Part shown: one piece after another, positions 17,543-25,556 of the stretch
Numbering within the stretch: the stretch's first letter is position 1
Layout: each line of letters opens with the position of its first letter
Assembly: GCF_000381065.1 (NCBI RefSeq)
Contig: NZ_KB905839.1
Span: 285,423-349,422 of the forward strand
DNA length: 64,000 nucleotides
Direction of reading: 5' to 3'
DNA from: Propionispira raffinosivorans DSM 20765
GTDB taxonomy: Bacteria; Bacillota; Negativicutes; Selenomonadales; Selenomonadaceae
Made by a program: the position numbers and the translations under genes
Notes under the pieces: model-generated
Told to the model about the DNA's origin: nothing
Seen by the model: only the letters and a program-made list of their open reading frames with translations
Databases searched by the model: none

Positions 17543-18331
17543 ATGATGAAGAGAATCATAGCAGCTGTTTTGCTGGTTTTGATGTTCAGTGTAGTTTTTG
17601 CCGGTTGTGGCAGTGATATGGCAAAAAAAGATGGTGCTGCGAAAAAGATTATTGTTGGGCTGGATGATAATTACCCACCAATGGGGTTTAAAGATGATAA
17701 AAATGAAATTGTTGGTTTTGATATTGATTTAGCAAAAGAAGCATCAAAACGCTTGGGTCGTGAAGTGGAATTTAAGGCAATTGACTGGTCGAGCAAAGAA
17801 GCCGAACTTAAAAGCGGACGTATTGATGTTTTATGGAATGGTTTGGATATTACCGATAAGCGTAAAGAAAACATTTTATTCAGTGATCCATATATGGATA
17901 ACAAACAGCTTATTTTCATTCCAGTGGGGTCGGTTATTAAGGGCGATGCTGATTTAAAGGGCAAAGTTGTTGGTACACAAAGCGGCAGTTCTGCCGAAGA
18001 ATATATCGATGGTAATGATACTTTTAAATCCAGTATGAAAGAAGTGAAAAAATATTCCGATTATATTTCAGCTTTCATGGATTTGGAAAATGGTCGTCTA
18101 GAAGCGATTATTGCTGATGAAATTACCGGCCGTTATTATATGAGTAAACACCCAGATAAGTTTATTGCTTTAGAAGCACCCGTTGGACCGGTTAGTTCAT
18201 TTGGTATTGGTTTCCGTAAAGACGATCAGGCACTTCGCGATGAAGTACAAAAAGTAATGGATGACATGAAAACTGATGGAACAAGCGGAAAAATATCGGA
18301 AAAATGGTTTGGTAAAAATATTATAAAATAA
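17543..18331 (+). CDS. Polar amino-acid ABC transporter, substrate-binding lipoprotein
   Basis: A 262-residue solute-binding protein of the SBP_bac_3 (glutamine/cystine/arginine) family. The signal peptide ends in a lipobox FAGC, so it is lipid-anchored. Family features are DNYPPMGFKDDKNEIVGFDI near the N-terminus, DVLWNGLDITDKRKENILFS and a C-terminal KISEKWFGKNI. The Asp and Arg residues expected to bind the amino-acid backbone are in these segments, but ligand specificity cannot be read. The permease and ATPase follow, separated by a hairpin and a possible second promoter that would let the binding protein be made in excess. Confidence 0.92.
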   Translation: MMKRIIAAVLLVLMFSVVFAGCGSDMAKKDGAAKKIIVGLDDNYPPMGFKDDKNEIVGFDIDLAKEASKRLGREVEFKAIDWSSKEAELKSGRIDVLWNGLDITDKRKENILFSDPYMDNKQLIFIPVGSVIKGDADLKGKVVGTQSGSSAEEYIDGNDTFKSSMKEVKKYSDYISAFMDLENGRLEAIIADEITGRYYMSKHPDKFIALEAPVGPVSSFGIGFRKDDQALRDEVQKVMDDMKTDGTSGKISEKWFGKNIIK

Positions 18332-18346
18332 ACGTATGTTTCTATG

Positions 18347-18386
18347 AAGGATAAGGCTGAGGGTGAAAAATCGGTCTTATCCTTTG
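18347..18386 (+). terminator. Intercistronic hairpin after the binding-protein gene
   Basis: AAGGATAAG / CTTATCCTT, a 9-bp stem with a 20-nt loop and TTGTTG end. Probably an attenuating terminator that keeps the binding protein more abundant than the membrane parts. Confidence 0.5.
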
Positions 18387-18414
18387 TTGTGATCACAAAT
18401 AGAATGTATATAAT
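18387..18414 (+). promoter_or_regulatory. Possible promoter with overlapping palindromic operator before the permease gene
   Basis: TTGTGATCACAA (18387-18398) is a perfect 12-bp palindrome. Its first six bases serve as a -35-like box (TTGTGA) 16 bp from TATAAT (18409-18414). A repressor bound here would block the permease-ATPase genes independently of the binding-protein gene. Confidence 0.4.
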
Positions 18415-18516
18415 ATTGAGTTTTTATAAATGTATTGCAGAATACAGGTGTACTTGCTACACTAATATAATGAGTTTCGTGTATTTTTAGTAAGAGCAGG
18501 TTTAGGAGAGGGATTT

Positions 18517-19161
18517 ATGGAGAAAATTATAGGAATGGTTATGCCGATGTTAGATGGCAGCGGTATAACGTTACAGATCTTTTTTATTACGCTGGCACTA
18601 TCACTGCCATTGGGGCTTTTGGTAGCATTGGCACGCATATCTGGGATTCGTCCTTTGAGATTTGCGATGGAGGTTTATATTTGGCTGATGCGTGGTACAC
18701 CGCTTATGTTACAGCTTTTATTTGTTTATTTTGCTTTGCCAATGGTGGGGATTTTGCTGCCTGATTTAGCAGCCGCTTTATTGGCTTTTACATTAAATTA
18801 TGCTGCGTATTTTGCCGAGATTTTTCGCTCGGGTATTCAATCCATTGAACGCGGTCAATATGAAGCAGCAAAGACTTTGGGAATGACGTATATACAAACC
18901 ATGCGGCGCATTATTATTCCGCAGATGTTAAAACGAGTTTTACCGCCAATCAGCAATGAAACCATTAACTTGGTTAAAGATACTTCTCTTATCTATATTT
19001 TGGCAATGAATGATCTTTTGCGTGTAGCTCGGACGATTGTGCAGCGTGAATTCGATATGACACCATTTGTTATTGCTGGGGTATTTTATTTAGCGATGAC
19101 ATTTGTTTTAACGTGGCTGTTTAATACATTAGAAGCGCGTTATGCCAAATATGATGAGTAG
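18517..19161 (+). CDS. Polar amino-acid ABC transporter permease
   Basis: A 214-residue inner-membrane permease of the HisMQ type with about five membrane helices. Typical features are the N-terminal GSGITLQIFFITLALSLPLG, YIWLMRGTPLMLQLLFVYF and the EAA loop (EAAKTLGMTYIQTMRRIIIP) that contacts the ATPase. RGTPL is the standard motif of amino-acid permeases. AGGAGAGGG lies before the ATG. It should form a homodimer with the ATPase encoded next. Confidence 0.93.
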   Translation: MEKIIGMVMPMLDGSGITLQIFFITLALSLPLGLLVALARISGIRPLRFAMEVYIWLMRGTPLMLQLLFVYFALPMVGILLPDLAAALLAFTLNYAAYFAEIFRSGIQSIERGQYEAAKTLGMTYIQTMRRIIIPQMLKRVLPPISNETINLVKDTSLIYILAMNDLLRVARTIVQREFDMTPFVIAGVFYLAMTFVLTWLFNTLEARYAKYDE

Positions 19162-19173
19162 GAGAGATTTACG

Positions 19174-19938
19174 ATGAGTGATGATGTAATGATTCGTATG
19201 AATCAGATTTATAAAAAATTCAATCAGCTAGAAGTATTGAAAGGGATTGATCTTGAAGTTAAACGGGGCGAAGTTTTGGCTATTATTGGACCAAGCGGAT
19301 CTGGAAAATCGACGTTGCTGCGGTGCTTAAATCGTCTGGAAACGATTGAAAAGGGCACGATTGAAGTCGAAGGTGAGTTTTTAGTTCAAGAAAAAAATAG
19401 TATTACTACCTATACGGATGCAGTAACGGCTAAAATGATCTTAGGGAAAATGGGAATGGTTTTTCAGCAGTTCAATTTATTTCCGCATATGACAGTGTTG
19501 GAAAATCTGATTGAAGCTCCAATTCTGGTTAAAAATATGAAGTCGGGAGATATTATTCCGGTAGCGGAACAGCTTTTGGCGAAAGTAGGCCTTTTGGATA
19601 AAAGAGATGTGTATCCTTCACGACTGTCAGGCGGACAAAAACAGCGTGTAGCGATTGCAAGAGCACTGACTATGAAGCCGGATATCATGCTTTTTGATGA
19701 ACCTACATCAGCCCTTGATCCAGAGTTGACAGGTGAAGTATTAAAAACTATGCGTCAATTAGCCGAAGAACATATGACGATGATTGTTGTAACCCATGAA
19801 ATGGCTTTTGCCAGAGAAGTTGCCAACAAAGTCATATTTATGGCAGACGGTGAGATTGTCGAACAAGGTAATCCTCAGTCGCTTTTTGCTAATCCGCAAG
19901 AACTGCGTACCAAGTCATTTTTACAAAACATGTTATAA
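19174..19938 (+). CDS. Polar amino-acid ABC transporter ATPase
   Basis: A 254-residue GlnQ/HisP-type ATPase. Walker [11 protein letters not shown]-loop region [16 protein letters not shown], signature [15 protein letters not shown], Walker [15 protein letters not shown] and switch His in [10 protein letters not shown] segment of about 20 residues between Walker A and the Q-loop ([15 protein letters not shown]) is longer than in many GlnQ proteins. Twelve bases separate it from the permease. Last gene of the importer; a terminator overlaps its stop codon. Confidence 0.94.
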   Translation: MSDDVMIRMNQIYKKFNQLEVLKGIDLEVKRGEVLAIIGPSGSGKSTLLRCLNRLETIEKGTIEVEGEFLVQEKNSITTYTDAVTAKMILGKMGMVFQQFNLFPHMTVLENLIEAPILVKNMKSGDIIPVAEQLLAKVGLLDKRDVYPSRLSGGQKQRVAIARALTMKPDIMLFDEPTSALDPELTGEVLKTMRQLAEEHMTMIVVTHEMAFAREVANKVIFMADGEIVEQGNPQSLFANPQELRTKSFLQNML

Positions 19939-19962
19939 AAAAGTCCCATCGGGGACTTTTTC
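19938..19962 (+). terminator. Rho-independent terminator of the amino-acid importer
   Basis: AAAAAGTCCC-ATCG-GGGACTTTTT: perfect 10-bp stem with tetraloop; it starts at the last base of the stop codon. Confidence 0.85.
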
Positions 19963-20029
19963 TATACCCTATACCCTATACCCCATTTCTGACGATTGAC
20001 ATATAGAATATTTAATGCAACTTATATAG
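19962..20029 (+). repeat. Dispersed repeat, copy C, preceded by a 7-bp tandem array
   Basis: Starts with three tandem copies of a CTATACC/TATACCC unit (19963-19984), then CCCCATTTCTGACGATTGAC, TATAGAATATTTAATGCAAC and TTATATAG. The last ~40 nt match copies A and B; the left arm (TATCAGTCTGCCA) is absent, so this copy is partial. Confidence 0.55.
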
Positions 20030-20071
20030 TACAATCAATAAACGTGATTATGATTCGATGCTATTTTTATC

Positions 20072-20117
20072 ATGAACAAATGTGCAGGAAGATTATATTT
20101 TTATGGCGAATGTTCAT
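20072..20117. promoter_or_regulatory. Two ATGAACA half-sites upstream of deoR
   Basis: ATGAACA (20072-20078) and its inverse TGTTCAT (20111-20117) face each other 32 bp apart in the deoR leader. The same half-site forms the core of the large palindrome before deoC, which suggests autoregulation by DeoR. Confidence 0.45.
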
Positions 20118-20160
20118 ATATATAGAATTGATAGGTTATATTTAGGAGGAAAACGTATTT

Positions 20161-21093
20161 ATGGAGCAAGATAAGCAGCGGTTGTGTATTGATGTAGCAC
20201 GCTTATATTATAAATCTGATTATAGCCAGCAGCAGATTGCTACACAGTTAGGTATTTCGCGTCCTACAGTCTCCAGACTTTTGCAGTATGCAAAAGAACA
20301 AGGGTATGTGAAGATCCAAATTGCGGATCCGATTGATGATATGAGCGATTTAGAAGAACATTTAATAGAAAAATATGGTCTGCAAGAAGTACGGATCGCT
20401 TATTCACCATTGAACGCATCGGAAGAAATAAAGAAGCAGTTGGGAGTAAAAGGTGCTGAGTATCTAAATGATATAACGAAAGATGGTGATATCATTGGAA
20501 TTAGCTGGGGGACGACAATGTACAAAGTTGCCTGCCAGCTAAAAGCAAAACCATTGAAGGGTGCACAGATTGTTCAGCTTAAGGGAGGGGTGACACATTC
20601 TAAAAGCAATACCTATGCCGATGAAATCGTAGAACGCTTTGCGAATGCCTTTTCAACAATTGCCAGGTATCTGCCGCTTCCGGTTATTTTTGAATCGAAA
20701 GAAATCAAGGAAATGGTAGATCAGGATCGCCATATGAATCGAATTATGGAATTAGGCAAACAGGCTAATATTGCTATGTTTACAGTTGGTTCAGTAAAAG
20801 ATGATGCGTTATTGTTTCGCTTAGGTTATATAAGTCCGGCAGATAAAATAAAAATTCAGCGAACGGGAATCGGTGACATTTGTTCACGTTTTTTTGATGC
20901 AAAAGGAACAATTTGTAATCAAGAATTGGATGACCGTACCGTTGGTATAAAATTAGAAGAACTGAGAAAAAAAGAAAGAAGTATCTTGGTTGCTGGTGGA
21001 GAACGAAAAATTGAAGGAATTAAGGCAGCATTAGCTGGTAAGTATGCGAATGTATTGATTACGGATCAATATACAGGTCGTGCCTTGCTTTGA
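20161..21093 (+). CDS. deoR: DeoR-type (SorC family) deoxyribonucleoside/deoxyribose regulator
   Basis: A 310-residue SorC-family regulator. Residues about 8-60 form the helix-turn-helix (YYKSDYSQQQIATQLGISRP, then TVSRLL), followed by the sugar-phosphate-binding domain with WGTTMYKVA, RYLPLP and the C-terminal GGERKIEGIKAAL, LITDQYTGRALL. Length and layout match B. subtilis DeoR, which represses deoxynucleoside catabolism and is released by deoxyribose-5-phosphate. The next genes (deoC, deoP, deoX, deoK) fit this exactly. ATG follows AGGAGG. A terminator separates it from deoC, so it is its own unit, probably autoregulated through ATGAACA half-sites. Confidence 0.9.
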   Translation: MEQDKQRLCIDVARLYYKSDYSQQQIATQLGISRPTVSRLLQYAKEQGYVKIQIADPIDDMSDLEEHLIEKYGLQEVRIAYSPLNASEEIKKQLGVKGAEYLNDITKDGDIIGISWGTTMYKVACQLKAKPLKGAQIVQLKGGVTHSKSNTYADEIVERFANAFSTIARYLPLPVIFESKEIKEMVDQDRHMNRIMELGKQANIAMFTVGSVKDDALLFRLGYISPADKIKIQRTGIGDICSRFFDAKGTICNQELDDRTVGIKLEELRKKERSILVAGGERKIEGIKAALAGKYANVLITDQYTGRALL

Positions 21094-21099
21094 TTTTCT

Positions 21100-21138
21100 A
21101 AAACAGGTTGTTTATTTTAAATAGACAGCCTGTTTTTC
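21100..21138 (+). terminator. Rho-independent terminator after deoR
   Basis: AAAACAGGTTGTTTATT-TTA-AATAGACAGCCTGTTTTT: long stem with two wobble pairs and T-rich end. Confidence 0.8.
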
Positions 21139-21162
21139 TGCTTGAAAATTAAATATTAAAAA

Positions 21163-21224
21163 AATAACACCCCTATGAACATTTTCTCAAAATACTATTT
21201 ACAAATGTTCATAGAGGTGTTATT
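21163..21224. promoter_or_regulatory. Large palindromic operator before deoC
   Basis: Two 22-bp arms (21163-21184 and 21203-21224) with one mismatch and an 18-bp spacer. Each arm contains AACACC and CTATGAACATTT or their complements. The right arm lies almost exactly between the -35 and -10 boxes of the predicted deoC promoter. Probably the DeoR binding site, possibly for a tetramer. Confidence 0.65.
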
Positions 21225-21226
21225 CT
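21198..21226 (+). promoter_or_regulatory. Predicted deoC promoter inside the operator
   Basis: -35 TTTACA (21198-21203), 17-bp spacer, -10 TATTCT (21221-21226). Confidence 0.5.
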
Positions 21227-21299
21227 TAAAACATGAAATGACATGTCAGATTCTAAGAATAATTAGACAATTTAATTAAAATATATGGAGGGAAAAATT

Positions 21300-21944
21300 A
21301 TGGATTATGCCAGTATTATTGATCATACTTTATTGAAAACAAATGCACAGAAAGCAGAGCTGACGAAATTATGCCAAGAAGCCAAGCAGTATAAATTTGC
21401 TTCTGTTTGCGTTAGCCCTTTGTGGGTAAAATATGCAGCTGAACAATTGTCAGGTACAGAAGTTGCCGTTTGTACAGTTATTGGATTTCCTCAAGGTGCT
21501 ACTCCAACAGCCGTGAAAATATTTGAAACCAAAAATGCAATCGAAAATGGGGCAACGGAAGTAGATATGGTTATTCCAGTTGGTTTATTAAAAAGTGGTG
21601 AAGATGCTGCGGTAGAAAATGATATTCGTAGTGTTGTGAATGCTGCGAAAGGAAAAGCATTGACAAAAGTTATCATTGAAACTTGCTTGCTTACGGATGA
21701 GGAAAAAGTAAGGGTTTGTAAACTTGCTGTTAAAGCAGGGGCTGATTTTGTTAAGACTTCGACTGGTTTTTCTACTGGTGGTGCGACAGTACATGATGTT
21801 GCTTTAATGCGCCAAGCAGTTGGTAGTCAGGTGGGGGTCAAGGCTTCTGGCGGTATTGGTTCAGAAAAAGATGCAGCTGCGATGGTTAATGCTGGGGCAA
21901 CTCGTATCGGAACAAGTCATGGCATTGAAATTGTAAATGGATAA
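21300..21944 (+). CDS. deoC: Deoxyribose-phosphate aldolase
   Basis: Cleaves 2-deoxyribose-5-phosphate to acetaldehyde and glyceraldehyde-3-phosphate. A 214-residue class I aldolase in the TIM-barrel DeoC family. Signatures: IDHTLLK at the N-terminus, [33 protein letters not shown], the Schiff-base Lys in FVKTSTGF and [11 protein letters not shown] 21300 is chosen because the in-frame ATG at 21285 overlaps the GGAGGG ribosome site. First gene of the deoxyribose operon. No gene for aldehyde disposal is visible next to it. Confidence 0.96.
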   Translation: MDYASIIDHTLLKTNAQKAELTKLCQEAKQYKFASVCVSPLWVKYAAEQLSGTEVAVCTVIGFPQGATPTAVKIFETKNAIENGATEVDMVIPVGLLKSGEDAAVENDIRSVVNAAKGKALTKVIIETCLLTDEEKVRVCKLAVKAGADFVKTSTGFSTGGATVHDVALMRQAVGSQVGVKASGGIGSEKDAAAMVNAGATRIGTSHGIEIVNG

Positions 21945-21950
21945 TAAAAA

Positions 21951-21985
21951 TATAGTACATACGTTAGTTTTATGTATGTACTATA
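21951..21985 (+). other. Intercistronic hairpin between deoC and deoP
   Basis: TATAGTACATAC / GTATGTACTATA: a perfect 12-bp stem with an 11-nt loop. It lacks a T-tract, so it is more likely an mRNA-stabilising or processing structure than a terminator. Confidence 0.5.
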
Positions 21986-22033
21986 AAAATATTTTAAATA
22001 ATTGAAATAATCAGAAATATAGGGGGCAGTGTT

Positions 22034-23407
22034 ATGGAAAAAATAGATAAAGCAGATTTAGTTGGTGAAATTGTGTGTGAAGAGACAAAGTCTGCTACGG
22101 GTGCTATCGAACAATATTCTGATGGCTATTTGAGCCGAACGCCAATTATGCAATTTATTTTATTATCGTGTCTTTTTCCTTTATGGGGAGCAGCTGCCAG
22201 CTTAAATGACATTTTAATTACACAATTTAAAAGTGTATTTACGTTAAGTGATTTTGCCAGTGCCTTGGTGCAAAGTGCCTTTTACGGCGGTTATTTTTTA
22301 ATTTCTATTCCAGCATCTATGGTTATCCGCAAAACAACTTACAAAACAGCTATTTTAGCGGGCCTCTTATTCTATATAGTGGGTTGTTCTCTATTTTTCC
22401 CGGCATCTCATATGGCAACTTATAATATGTTTTTGCTTGCAATATTTTCTATTGCCATTGGGTTAGGCTTTTTAGAAACCGCAGCAAATACCTATAGTAC
22501 GATGCTTGGTCCTCGTAAACATGCGACGCTGCGGTTGAATATTAGCCAGACATTTTATCCGATTGGCGCTATGTCAGGTATTCTTTTAGGTAAATATTTA
22601 GTCTTTCAAGATGGTGGAAGCTTAGCTTCGCAGTTAGCCCAAATGACAATCGAAGAGGCTAAAGCATTTAAGCTTGAGATGCTGCAGCATACATTAGAAC
22701 CGTATCATATGATCATTTATGTATTAGCAGCGGTGTTTATATTATTTGCGATTACAAAGTTTCCAAAATGTAAAGTTGCAGCGCAAGAAAATTCAGAAGA
22801 GTCTGCTATCAAGACTCCAGGGTTTAGTGAAACGTTGTCTTATTTGGTAGGAAATCTGCATTTTAAAAAAGGCATTCTTACGCAGTTTTTATATGTTGGG
22901 ATGCAAGTAGCGGTTTGGTCGTTTACGATTCGGCTTGCGCTTACGATTGATCCGAATATCAATGAACGTTTGGCAGCAAACTTTATGATTTATAGCTTTA
23001 TTTGTTTCTTTGTTGGGAAATTTGTGGCAAATTTCTTAATGGCAAAGTTTTCACCAAACAAAGTATTATTCGTTTACTCCGTAATTGGTAGTCTGCTATT
23101 ACTTTATATTTCGTTTGTTCCTGATATCAGTGCTGTGTATCTAGCGGTTGCTGTCAGTATTTTGTTTGGTCCTTGCTGGGCAACTATTTATGCAAAAACA
23201 TTGGAATCAGTGGATGAACAATATACGGAAACTGCCGGTGCTATGATTGTAATGTCAATTATTGGTGGTGCATGTATTCCAGCAATTCAAGGGCTTGTTT
23301 CTGATTTGACAGGATCTATGCAGCTTTCCTTTATGGTTAATTTTTTCTGTTTCTTGGCAGTTGGTAAATATTTCTATGATGAAGTGAAACGTGAAAAAGT
23401 AGTATGA
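22034..23407 (+). CDS. deoP: Deoxyribose transporter, FucP-type major facilitator
   Basis: A 457-residue sugar:proton symporter of the FucP family with about 12 membrane helices. Family features are FPLWGAAASLNDILITQFK in the first helix, QSAFYGGYFLISIPASMVI, LGFLETAANTYS and the NISQTFYPIGA motif. FucP-like permeases named DeoP take up 2-deoxyribose in Salmonella; position between deoC and the deoX/deoK-like genes supports the same substrate here. The long hydrophilic N-terminus (about 35 residues) is normal for bacterial members. GGGGG precedes the ATG at short distance. Confidence 0.85.
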   Translation: MEKIDKADLVGEIVCEETKSATGAIEQYSDGYLSRTPIMQFILLSCLFPLWGAAASLNDILITQFKSVFTLSDFASALVQSAFYGGYFLISIPASMVIRKTTYKTAILAGLLFYIVGCSLFFPASHMATYNMFLLAIFSIAIGLGFLETAANTYSTMLGPRKHATLRLNISQTFYPIGAMSGILLGKYLVFQDGGSLASQLAQMTIEEAKAFKLEMLQHTLEPYHMIIYVLAAVFILFAITKFPKCKVAAQENSEESAIKTPGFSETLSYLVGNLHFKKGILTQFLYVGMQVAVWSFTIRLALTIDPNINERLAANFMIYSFICFFVGKFVANFLMAKFSPNKVLFVYSVIGSLLLLYISFVPDISAVYLAVAVSILFGPCWATIYAKTLESVDEQYTETAGAMIVMSIIGGACIPAIQGLVSDLTGSMQLSFMVNFFCFLAVGKYFYDEVKREKVV

Positions 23408-23433
23408 GAAGCAAATTTTGAGGAGGACGTATC

Positions 23434-24456
23434 ATGAACTACAAAATAAATTTGGAACGTAGTTTTTTTTCGGAAAAACCATTTGTTATTTTAAAAAACA
23501 ATGAATTTACGGTAACTCTTTTCAAGTACGAATCGAACATAGAGGGGCTTGAAATCAAGAATTCACGTGGCAAGGTAATCGTGCTTCCCTTTATGGGACA
23601 GATGATTTGGGATGTGGAATTTGATGCAGTTAATCTGAAAATGAAAAATATGTTTCGTCAGCCTAAACCAGTAGAATGTATCGTTGATACGTACGGCTGT
23701 TTTGCTTTTCATTCAGGGTTACTGGCCAATGGTTGTCCATCTCCAGAAGATACACATCCGCTGCATGGTGAAATGCCTTGTGAAACGATGGACCATGCTT
23801 GGCTGGAACTTGAAGATGATGCAGTTGTTATTGGTGGTGATGTTGAGTATGCACAAGGTTTTGGTCATCATTATATTGCCAGCCCATCCGTTCGTTTAGC
23901 AAGTAAGATGGCAAATATTCAGATCGGGATGAAAGTCAAAAATTTAGCTTCCGTTCCTATGCCGCTTCAATATATGTGTCATATGAATTATGCTTATGTA
24001 GCAGATGGTATAATTTCATCAAATTTGCCTGATATGGCTTTTAAACTGCGGGAAAGCATCCCAGCTCATGTCAAACCTACAGAATTGTGGCTGGAATATA
24101 ATGAAGAAATTAAAAAAATGCAGCTAGCAGGCAAGACGTTAAGCAAACTTGATCAGCCGTATATGTATGATCCTGAAATTGTATTTATGGCTGATAAAAT
24201 CGAGCAGTATGGAGATTTGGCAGAGTTTGAAATTGCCTCACCTGAAGGTTATACTTTTTTTACGAAGTTTTCAACGCAAGAATTTAAGTATGCAACGCGA
24301 TGGATTTTATATAATGGCGATCAGCAGGTCGCAGCATTTGTTCTGCCAGGGACTTGTCGTCCCGAAGGCTTTACAGCCGCACAAAAAGCAAAGTCGCTGA
24401 TTTTACTCGAACCTGGTGAACAGCGTGTATTTTTAGTAATAACTGGCAAGAAATAG
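23434..24456 (+). CDS. deoX: DeoX-like aldose 1-epimerase-family protein (DUF4432)
   Basis: A 340-residue cytoplasmic protein of the galactose-mutarotase-like fold (DUF4432). Recognisable are PFMGQMIWDVEFD, the His-rich FHSGLLANGCPSPEDTHPLH, HGEMPCE and YMCHMNYAY. The residues HPLHGE and the later Glu are in the places used by aldose epimerases, so deoxyribose mutarotation is plausible. Salmonella deoQKPX carries a comparable gene of unproven function. It starts after AGGAGG and is 13 bases ahead of deoK. Confidence 0.75.
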   Translation: MNYKINLERSFFSEKPFVILKNNEFTVTLFKYESNIEGLEIKNSRGKVIVLPFMGQMIWDVEFDAVNLKMKNMFRQPKPVECIVDTYGCFAFHSGLLANGCPSPEDTHPLHGEMPCETMDHAWLELEDDAVVIGGDVEYAQGFGHHYIASPSVRLASKMANIQIGMKVKNLASVPMPLQYMCHMNYAYVADGIISSNLPDMAFKLRESIPAHVKPTELWLEYNEEIKKMQLAGKTLSKLDQPYMYDPEIVFMADKIEQYGDLAEFEIASPEGYTFFTKFSTQEFKYATRWILYNGDQQVAAFVLPGTCRPEGFTAAQKAKSLILLEPGEQRVFLVITGKK

Positions 24457-24469
24457 GAGATGTATTTTT

Positions 24470-25390
24470 ATGAAAATAGCAGTAATTGGTTCCAATATGG
24501 TTGATTTGATTTCATATATTGACAAAATGCCAGCACCAGGAGAGACCTTAGAAGCTCCAGATTTTTCAATTGGTTGTGGCGGCAAAGGGGCAAATCAAGC
24601 GGTCGCAGCAGCTACTCTTGGTGCGGATGTTCTTATGCTGACGAAAGTCGGTGATGATATGTTTGGTGACAATACGATTCAAAATTTTAAAAAATATAAA
24701 GTGGATACGACGTTTGTGGAAAAAGTTTCACATATGTCTAGTGGTGTAGCACCAATTTTTGTTGATAAATCTTCACAAAATAGTATTCTTATTATAAAAG
24801 GTGCTAATAAATGTTTGCTGCCAGCAGATATAGATAAGGCAGCAGATTCATTGAAAGAGTGTTCTTTATTTGTTTTGCAGTTAGAAATCAATTTGGAAAC
24901 AGTATATTATGCGATTCAATTCGCGAATACCCATCAGATTCCGGTCCTTTTAAATCCGGCACCAGCGACAAAAGATCTAGATATTGCCATGGCTTGTAAA
25001 TGCGATTTTTTTGTACCAAATGAAACGGAATTGGCTATTCTTACAGGAATGCAGGTCAAAACAGAAGCAGAAATTCAACAAGCAGCCAATGTTTTGTTAG
25101 AGCAGGGATTGAAAAATGTAATTGTTACGATGGGACAGCGTGGGGCTATGTGGCTGACGAAAGAACAGACAGAGTGTATACCTGCCTATAAAGTGAATGC
25201 AGTCGATACAACTGGAGCTGGGGATGCTTTTATTGGCTGTTTTGCTGACAATTATGTAAAGACTAAAGATGTAATGGAATCTATCCGAAAAGCGAGTGCT
25301 TTTTCGGCACTTAGTGTTATGAAACGTGGTACTCAAATTTCTTATCCAACGCGTAAAGAGATGGAAGAGTTTTGGGAATGTCACCAGTAA
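24470..25390 (+). CDS. deoK: Deoxyribokinase / ribokinase (PfkB family)
   Basis: Phosphorylates a pentose at O5, here probably 2-deoxyribose, giving the substrate of DeoC. A 306-residue PfkB-family kinase. Key motifs: VIGSNMVDLISYIDKMPAPG near the start, GCGGKGANQAVAAA (sugar binding), VTMGQRGA and the catalytic DTTGAGDAFIG with the general-base Asp. The family cannot be split into ribokinase and deoxyribokinase by eye; the deoC-deoP-deoX context decides for deoxyribose. The start has GGAGA upstream, and a strong terminator follows the stop. Confidence 0.85.
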   Translation: MKIAVIGSNMVDLISYIDKMPAPGETLEAPDFSIGCGGKGANQAVAAATLGADVLMLTKVGDDMFGDNTIQNFKKYKVDTTFVEKVSHMSSGVAPIFVDKSSQNSILIIKGANKCLLPADIDKAADSLKECSLFVLQLEINLETVYYAIQFANTHQIPVLLNPAPATKDLDIAMACKCDFFVPNETELAILTGMQVKTEAEIQQAANVLLEQGLKNVIVTMGQRGAMWLTKEQTECIPAYKVNAVDTTGAGDAFIGCFADNYVKTKDVMESIRKASAFSALSVMKRGTQISYPTRKEMEEFWECHQ

Positions 25391-25402
25391 ATTAGAGATA
25401 TA

Positions 25403-25449
25403 AAAGAATGCCGTTGTGGAGTCATTGCTCTATGACGGCATTCTTTTTT
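25403..25449 (+). terminator. Rho-independent terminator of the deoxyribose operon
   Basis: AAAGAATGCCGT / ACGGCATTCTTT: perfect 12-bp stem, 20-nt loop, T-run. Confidence 0.85.
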
Positions 25450-25556
25450 AGATCGATTTTCGCTCATTATTTGCTTGGGACTTGCATTTTTTTTCTGCAG
25501 CGGTGATAATAATATAAAGAAATATGATGCGATACCTGAAATGCATGGAGGATATT

